From positions 4,722 to 15,565 of the forward strand of contig DCAA01000044.1 of the NCBI GenBank assembly GCA_002311345.1: a stretch of 10,844 nt of DNA. Direction: 5' to 3'. A program made the translations under genes and the position numbers. This stretch comes from Planctomycetes bacterium UBA1146 (GTDB lineage: Bacteria; Planctomycetota; UBA8108; UBA1146). The notes under the pieces are model-generated. The model was not told the DNA's origin. It made no database searches and worked only from the letters and a program-made list of their open reading frames with translations. How positions within the stretch are numbered: the first letter of the stretch is position 1; each line of letters opens with the position of its first letter. Positions 7,282 to 10,844 of the stretch are shown one piece after another.

Positions 7282-9384
7282 TCAATCCCGAAGCGGCAAC
7301 GCCTGCATCGCATCGGCAATCATGAAACCCTGGGGCGAAATGCGATAGAGCGTCACACGGATGCTACGAGGTTCCGTCAGCGTGAACTCGGAAACATCGT
7401 GCCACCGATCTCCGTCTCCGGCATCGCGCTGATCGATGATCTTCCAGGTGATGATTTTTCGACTGTTGAGAGCCGTGACCTGGACTGCTACCCGGGGGCA
7501 ACGGTTGTCGTGGGGAGAACTTCGTAGGCGCAGTTTCCATTTCCCCGCGGCCAGTTCACCGAAACGATAATGCACGTTCGATCTGTGTTCGCTGACGTGG
7601 TAGCACGGTCCGACAAAACCCTTCACCGAGGTGGAGATCTCCCAGTAGCGACCCAACTGGGCCGTTTCGTCCAGCTCGTCGACGACGATCCCTTCGAGGG
7701 TGGCGGGGTCGATCCCTTCCTCTTCGCTGATTTCCTCGGTCGGAGGATTCCAGGTCAGGATCTGCTCGGCTGCCAGAAGATGTTCTTTCAGCAACGGATA
7801 GGACACATCTTGTACCGAGGTCTTGTGCTCGATGGCCAGTGCTGCAGCGATGCCCGCCGATTCTCCCAGCACGAAGAAGACCGGTTCCATCCGGGCCGAA
7901 CCGAACGCGATGTGCGTTGCCGAGATCGCCACCGGCACCAGCAGGTTGGAGCAACTGCGTGGTGGGGGAGTGATGGACCGATAGGAGATCGGCCACGGCG
8001 AGAAGCCTCCCACCTGCACGTCTCCTTCGTTGCGAACCAGGCCATCGACAGCGCGTCGGTGCACATGATGGCTGTCCATGCCGTAGGAGGCGAACCCGAT
8101 CGGATCTTCGAGGGTGAGTTTGCCGCGCACATGATTCTCGTTCATCACCACGGTCGAGATCATTCGCCGTCCCTCGCGCACATAGATGCGCCACGGCCAG
8201 CCGTCGTTGTCAGTGAACTCGTCAGCCGCACGTCGCCAGCGGTTGGTGTCGGCGCGGACTTTCTCCGGAACCCGGGGATGGGTCGCCAGCGTCCACAGAA
8301 GTCCCTGCTGCCAGTGGAGATGTTCGGCGATGATCTGCTGTCTCTGCTCGTCGTTGGCATCGATGTACTGGTGGTTTCCGCCGATGTAGTCGGTCGAGAC
8401 GGCACCATTGTTGTTGACGTCCGACTTGCGGTTGGGCATGCGCACGATGTTCCACGGCACCCGGTCGGCACCGCCGTCGAAGGTGCGAAGCAGCAGTTCG
8501 TATCGAGCCGGGTCGTAGCCTTCGGGAGCTGTCCACGGTAACTGGTTGTCGGGGTCGTCGGTCAAACACATGCGAAAGCAGTAGGCCTGCAATCCGCGGT
8601 CGCCACTGCCATCGGCTGGATGCGGCTCCGGCAGGATCCCTGGCAACAATCCAGAAGCTGGATCACCCGGATCGATCAGCGCGCTGACCGGGGTGGCGAA
8701 CTGGTGGTGGATGGCGCGTTCCAGTTGTACGCCATCGAGGGTCTCGTCATGAACCGCATTGGCCTCGCGGCCGACGGTGAAGGGCACGCCCACCGCCGGC
8801 AGCAGATCGCCCTCGTAGGAGGCATCGATGAAGACACGTCCCCGCACCGAGCGGCCATCCTTGAGGTGTAATCCGATCAGACGCCACGGAATGGAACGGG
8901 TCCTGAACGCTGCCCGCCGATCGATCGGGGCCGACCGGATCACCTGTACTCCGTTGTCGCGCAGCATCTGTTCGAGGATGGCTTCCGCCACATGGGGCTC
9001 GAAGGTCCACGCCACATCATCTCCGCTAGCATGGCCGCGGCCACGAAACTGCTGGCGCGTTTGTCGGTCCCAGTTCGAATCGTCGTCGTAGTGACTCCTG
9101 AGTGCCCGGTAGAACTCGCGCCCGATCCCGCCGACGGTCGTTCCCGCGCCGACATCAGTGGCGCCGAGTCCGCTGGTGGTGAGCCCGCCGATGTGTTGAT
9201 GAGGAGAGATGAGCAGCACGCTGAGGCCGGCACGCTTGACAGCGATCGCCGCCGAGATTCCCGCGGGAGTCGCATCATAGATGACCACATCCGCTTCCAG
9301 CGTTTGCGGTGGGTCATCCATGACGGCGATCTCGGTCGATGAGATCAGTGAGAGAAGCACCAGAAATGTGCCGATGAACGACAT
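7282..9384 (-). CDS. Secreted FAD-dependent oxidoreductase with golvesin-like C-terminal domain
   Basis: Counted from the ATG at 9384 this is a 700-residue protein. A hydrophobic leader (SFIGTFLVLLSLIS) suggests export. A Rossmann FAD-binding motif follows at about 32-48 (VVIYDATPAGISAAIAV), then HIGGLTTSGLGATD (64-77), DASYEGDLLPA (187-197) and RMEPVFFVLGESAGIAAALA (498-517). These are hallmarks of the FAD_oxidored family (PF12831 type), many members of which occur in planctomycete polysaccharide-related clusters. Residues about 563-698 form a beta-rich tail (WEISTSVKGFVGPCYH through GFMIADAMQALPL) that resembles the golvesin C-terminal-like domain. The substrate is unknown. A GTG at 9405 would add MERNRNE, which gives a more basic signal-peptide N-terminus but has no ribosome binding site. 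AAGGA at 9396-9400, 11 nt upstream, supports the ATG. It is the first gene of the operon and diverges from the Gfo/Idh gene. Confidence 0.9.
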   Translation of the reverse strand: MSFIGTFLVLLSLISSTEIAVMDDPPQTLEADVVIYDATPAGISAAIAVKRAGLSVLLISPHQHIGGLTTSGLGATDVGAGTTVGGIGREFYRALRSHYDDDSNWDRQTRQQFRGRGHASGDDVAWTFEPHVAEAILEQMLRDNGVQVIRSAPIDRRAAFRTRSIPWRLIGLHLKDGRSVRGRVFIDASYEGDLLPAVGVPFTVGREANAVHDETLDGVQLERAIHHQFATPVSALIDPGDPASGLLPGILPEPHPADGSGDRGLQAYCFRMCLTDDPDNQLPWTAPEGYDPARYELLLRTFDGGADRVPWNIVRMPNRKSDVNNNGAVSTDYIGGNHQYIDANDEQRQQIIAEHLHWQQGLLWTLATHPRVPEKVRADTNRWRRAADEFTDNDGWPWRIYVREGRRMISTVVMNENHVRGKLTLEDPIGFASYGMDSHHVHRRAVDGLVRNEGDVQVGGFSPWPISYRSITPPPRSCSNLLVPVAISATHIAFGSARMEPVFFVLGESAGIAAALAIEHKTSVQDVSYPLLKEHLLAAEQILTWNPPTEEISEEEGIDPATLEGIVVDELDETAQLGRYWEISTSVKGFVGPCYHVSEHRSNVHYRFGELAAGKWKLRLRSSPHDNRCPRVAVQVTALNSRKIITWKIIDQRDAGDGDRWHDVSEFTLTEPRSIRVTLYRISPQGFMIADAMQALPLRD

Positions 9385-9490
9385 CTCGTTGCGATTCCTT
9401 TCCACCGATGGGGTCCACTTCAGGATGAAGGAAGAGGGTCAGAGAGTCGAGGGTGCAGGGGGCCGTAATGACGTGGATGAGCGGCTACAT

Positions 9491-9507
9491 TGCGATTCGT
9501 GATCGCA
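9491..9507. promoter_or_regulatory. Inverted repeat TGCGAT-N5-ATCGCA, candidate operator
   Basis: A perfect 6-bp inverted repeat (9491-9496 and 9502-9507) with a 5-nt spacer lies near the middle of the 224-bp spacer between the divergent FAD and Gfo/Idh genes. Its position and symmetry suit a dimeric repressor that controls both directions. No regulator gene is in the window. A TTGACA hexamer at 9524-9529 on the plus strand lies just beyond it, but I found no good -10 box at the right distance. Confidence 0.3.
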
Positions 9508-9582
9508 GCGGAACCTCTCATTATTGACATCCAGGCCCGACGAGAATTCGCTGATCGGACCCCTGTAGTATTGTCACCGCTC

Positions 9583-9596
9583 GGTAGTACGCTACC
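9583..9596 (+). promoter_or_regulatory. Short hairpin GGTAG-TACG-CTACC in the Gfo/Idh leader
   Basis: A perfect 5-bp stem with a TACG tetraloop sits 33 nt before the ATG of the Gfo/Idh gene. GTAGTA in the left arm repeats a copy 19 bp upstream (9565-9570). It could be an operator or an RNA hairpin in the leader. It has no T-run and is not a terminator. Confidence 0.25.
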
Positions 9597-9629
9597 TGCA
9601 ATTCATGGACATCATCTGAAAGCAGGAAA

Positions 9630-10844
9630 ATGAAAAAACAAACCCGACGCAAATTCCTGTCAACTGCCGTTGCCGCGGCAGCAACGGTCACGATTGTCCC
9701 CTCTTATTGCCTGGGCAAGACGAGCAAGAGATTGGCTCCGTCCGACACTCTGTATTTTGCAAAAGTCGGTTGCGGCGGCATGGGTAGCAGTGATTTTCGT
9801 TCCGTGATCTCTGCCGGGGCCTTACCCGCCGCGCTATGTGATATCGACTCCAAACGCGCCTCTGGTGTTGTCAACCATGAAGCTTCGGCAGGCCTGAAGC
9901 TCTACTCTGACTATCGAAAAATGTTCGATGAACAGGCGGACAACTTCGACGCCGTGATCGTCTCGACACCCGATCACATGCACGCTCCGATTTCTTTGGC
10001 CGCGATGCAACTTGGCAAGCATGTCTACTGTCAGAAGCCGCTGGCCAGGACCATCCAGGAGTGCTACGCGATGCGCGACGCAGCCAAGCGGTACGGCGTG
10101 GTCTCGCAGATGGGCAACCAGGGGCACTCCAGCGGCAATCTCGAGTCGACCATCGAGTGCATCAAGAGCGGTGTCATCGGTACCGTCCAGGAAGTGCATA
10201 TCTGGACTGACCGTGCCGGAAACTGGTGGCCCCAGAGCGAGAAGGTGTTTCTGCCCGAAGAGAAATCGCAAGTTCCCGCTCACATCGACTGGAACGCCTT
10301 TCTGGGGGTGGCGCCGGCGACACCCTACAGTTCCAGGATTCATCCCTTCAAGTGGCGTGGATACCTGGACTTTGGCTGTGGAGCCATCGGTGATATGGCC
10401 TGCCACAACATGGATCCGGCCTTCATGGCTCTCGACCTCGGCCAGCCGACGTACGTCAAGGTGGAGTGCAGTGAGTTCAACCAGGTTTCATTCCCCGTAT
10501 GGTCGATTGTGGAGTGGGGATTCCCTGCAAACGGTGATCGTGCGGCAGTCAAAGTGTTCTGGTATGACGGTGGCAAGAAGCCCGAGCGGCCGGCAGACAT
10601 GCCCGAAGAGATGAAACTCGGCGGCAACGGGTGCCTGTTCATCGGTGATAAGGGCAAGATGCTGGGAGGTTCGCACGCGGGATTCGGCAAGCCTTTCGAC
10701 AAGGACTACGAACAGCCGAAGCGCACGTTGCCGCGCAGCGAAGGACACTACAAGGAATGGGTGATGGCCTGTAAGGGCGAGAAGATCAATCGTGGCACCA
10801 CGGGATCGAATTTTGGCTACGCGGGTCCGATGACCGCCACCATC
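9630..10844 (+). CDS. Tat-exported Gfo/Idh/MocA family oxidoreductase (partial, right edge)
   Basis: The frame opens at ATG 9630 and stays open for 405 codons to the window edge, so the C-terminus is missing. A twin-arginine signal (TRRKFL, 5-10) and an alanine-rich hydrophobic stretch come first. The NAD(P)-binding Rossmann motif follows (GCGGMG, 47-52), with D71 after the second strand and STPDHMHAP at 112-120. The catalytic lysine lies in CQKPLAR (134-140, K136). GCGAIGDMACHNMD (249-262) is the usual Gfo/Idh substrate-side motif, with H259 and D262. The family oxidises or reduces sugars, inositols and amino sugars, with the cofactor taken up in the cytoplasm before Tat export. QKP in place of the common EKP is frequent in planctomycete members as I recall. 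Only AGGA at 9624-9627, 2 nt from the ATG, could serve as ribosome binding site, which is too close to be convincing. It diverges from the FAD operon. Confidence 0.93.
   Translation, partial: MKKQTRRKFLSTAVAAAATVTIVPSYCLGKTSKRLAPSDTLYFAKVGCGGMGSSDFRSVISAGALPAALCDIDSKRASGVVNHEASAGLKLYSDYRKMFDEQADNFDAVIVSTPDHMHAPISLAAMQLGKHVYCQKPLARTIQECYAMRDAAKRYGVVSQMGNQGHSSGNLESTIECIKSGVIGTVQEVHIWTDRAGNWWPQSEKVFLPEEKSQVPAHIDWNAFLGVAPATPYSSRIHPFKWRGYLDFGCGAIGDMACHNMDPAFMALDLGQPTYVKVECSEFNQVSFPVWSIVEWGFPANGDRAAVKVFWYDGGKKPERPADMPEEMKLGGNGCLFIGDKGKMLGGSHAGFGKPFDKDYEQPKRTLPRSEGHYKEWVMACKGEKINRGTTGSNFGYAGPMTATI

Noticed and set aside
7570..8541. Plus-strand open frame of 323 codons inside the FAD oxidoreductase gene
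   Set aside because: It is antisense to conserved FAD_oxidored motifs and shows no family motif or ribosome binding site. Long antisense frames are expected from the codon bias of this DNA.

Overview
The window most likely comes from a planctomycete or a close relative in the Planctomycetes-Verrucomicrobia-Lentisphaerae group. It is moderately GC-rich. The reasons are protein content rather than any marker gene: a Tat-exported Gfo/Idh/MocA oxidoreductase with a QKP motif, a secreted FAD_oxidored protein with a golvesin-like tail, an ASPIC/UnbV FG-GAP lipoprotein, and TPR lipoproteins. I see no rRNA, tRNA, CRISPR array, insertion sequence or phage gene.

Layout. Bases 1-1199 hold a minus-strand pair: a two-helix SPFH/Band 7 membrane protein followed 40 bp downstream by a 62-residue ribbon-helix-helix (Arc-like) protein, then the possible start of a third reading frame that leaves the window. 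A 245-bp divergent spacer (1200-1444) separates this pair from a plus-strand alkaline phosphatase (1445-2851) that has both a twin-arginine motif and a lipobox and keeps a complete metal and nucleophile set. Convergent with it, ending only 32 bp away, is a minus-strand four-gene run (9405 down to 2884). In transcription order this encodes a secreted FAD-dependent oxidoreductase, an FG-GAP/ASPIC-UnbV lipoprotein, a secreted TPR protein and a TPR lipoprotein. The last two junctions are overlapping stop/start codons. A 224-bp divergent spacer with two inverted repeats follows, then a plus-strand Tat-exported Gfo/Idh/MocA oxidoreductase that runs off the right edge after 405 codons.

How the genes may work together. 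Every product of the four-gene run has an export signal, and two are probable lipoproteins, so they are likely to act together outside the cytoplasm or at a membrane. The set combines a redox enzyme with a putative carbohydrate-binding tail, a calcium-binding beta-propeller and two TPR scaffolds. The divergent Gfo/Idh enzyme is also Tat-targeted and typically acts on sugars or sugar-like polyols. A reasonable but unproven inference is an extracytoplasmic oxidative system for a carbohydrate or other polymer. The alkaline phosphatase would release phosphate from organic esters at the cell surface. The SPFH/Arc pair looks like a separate membrane-organising unit of unknown purpose.
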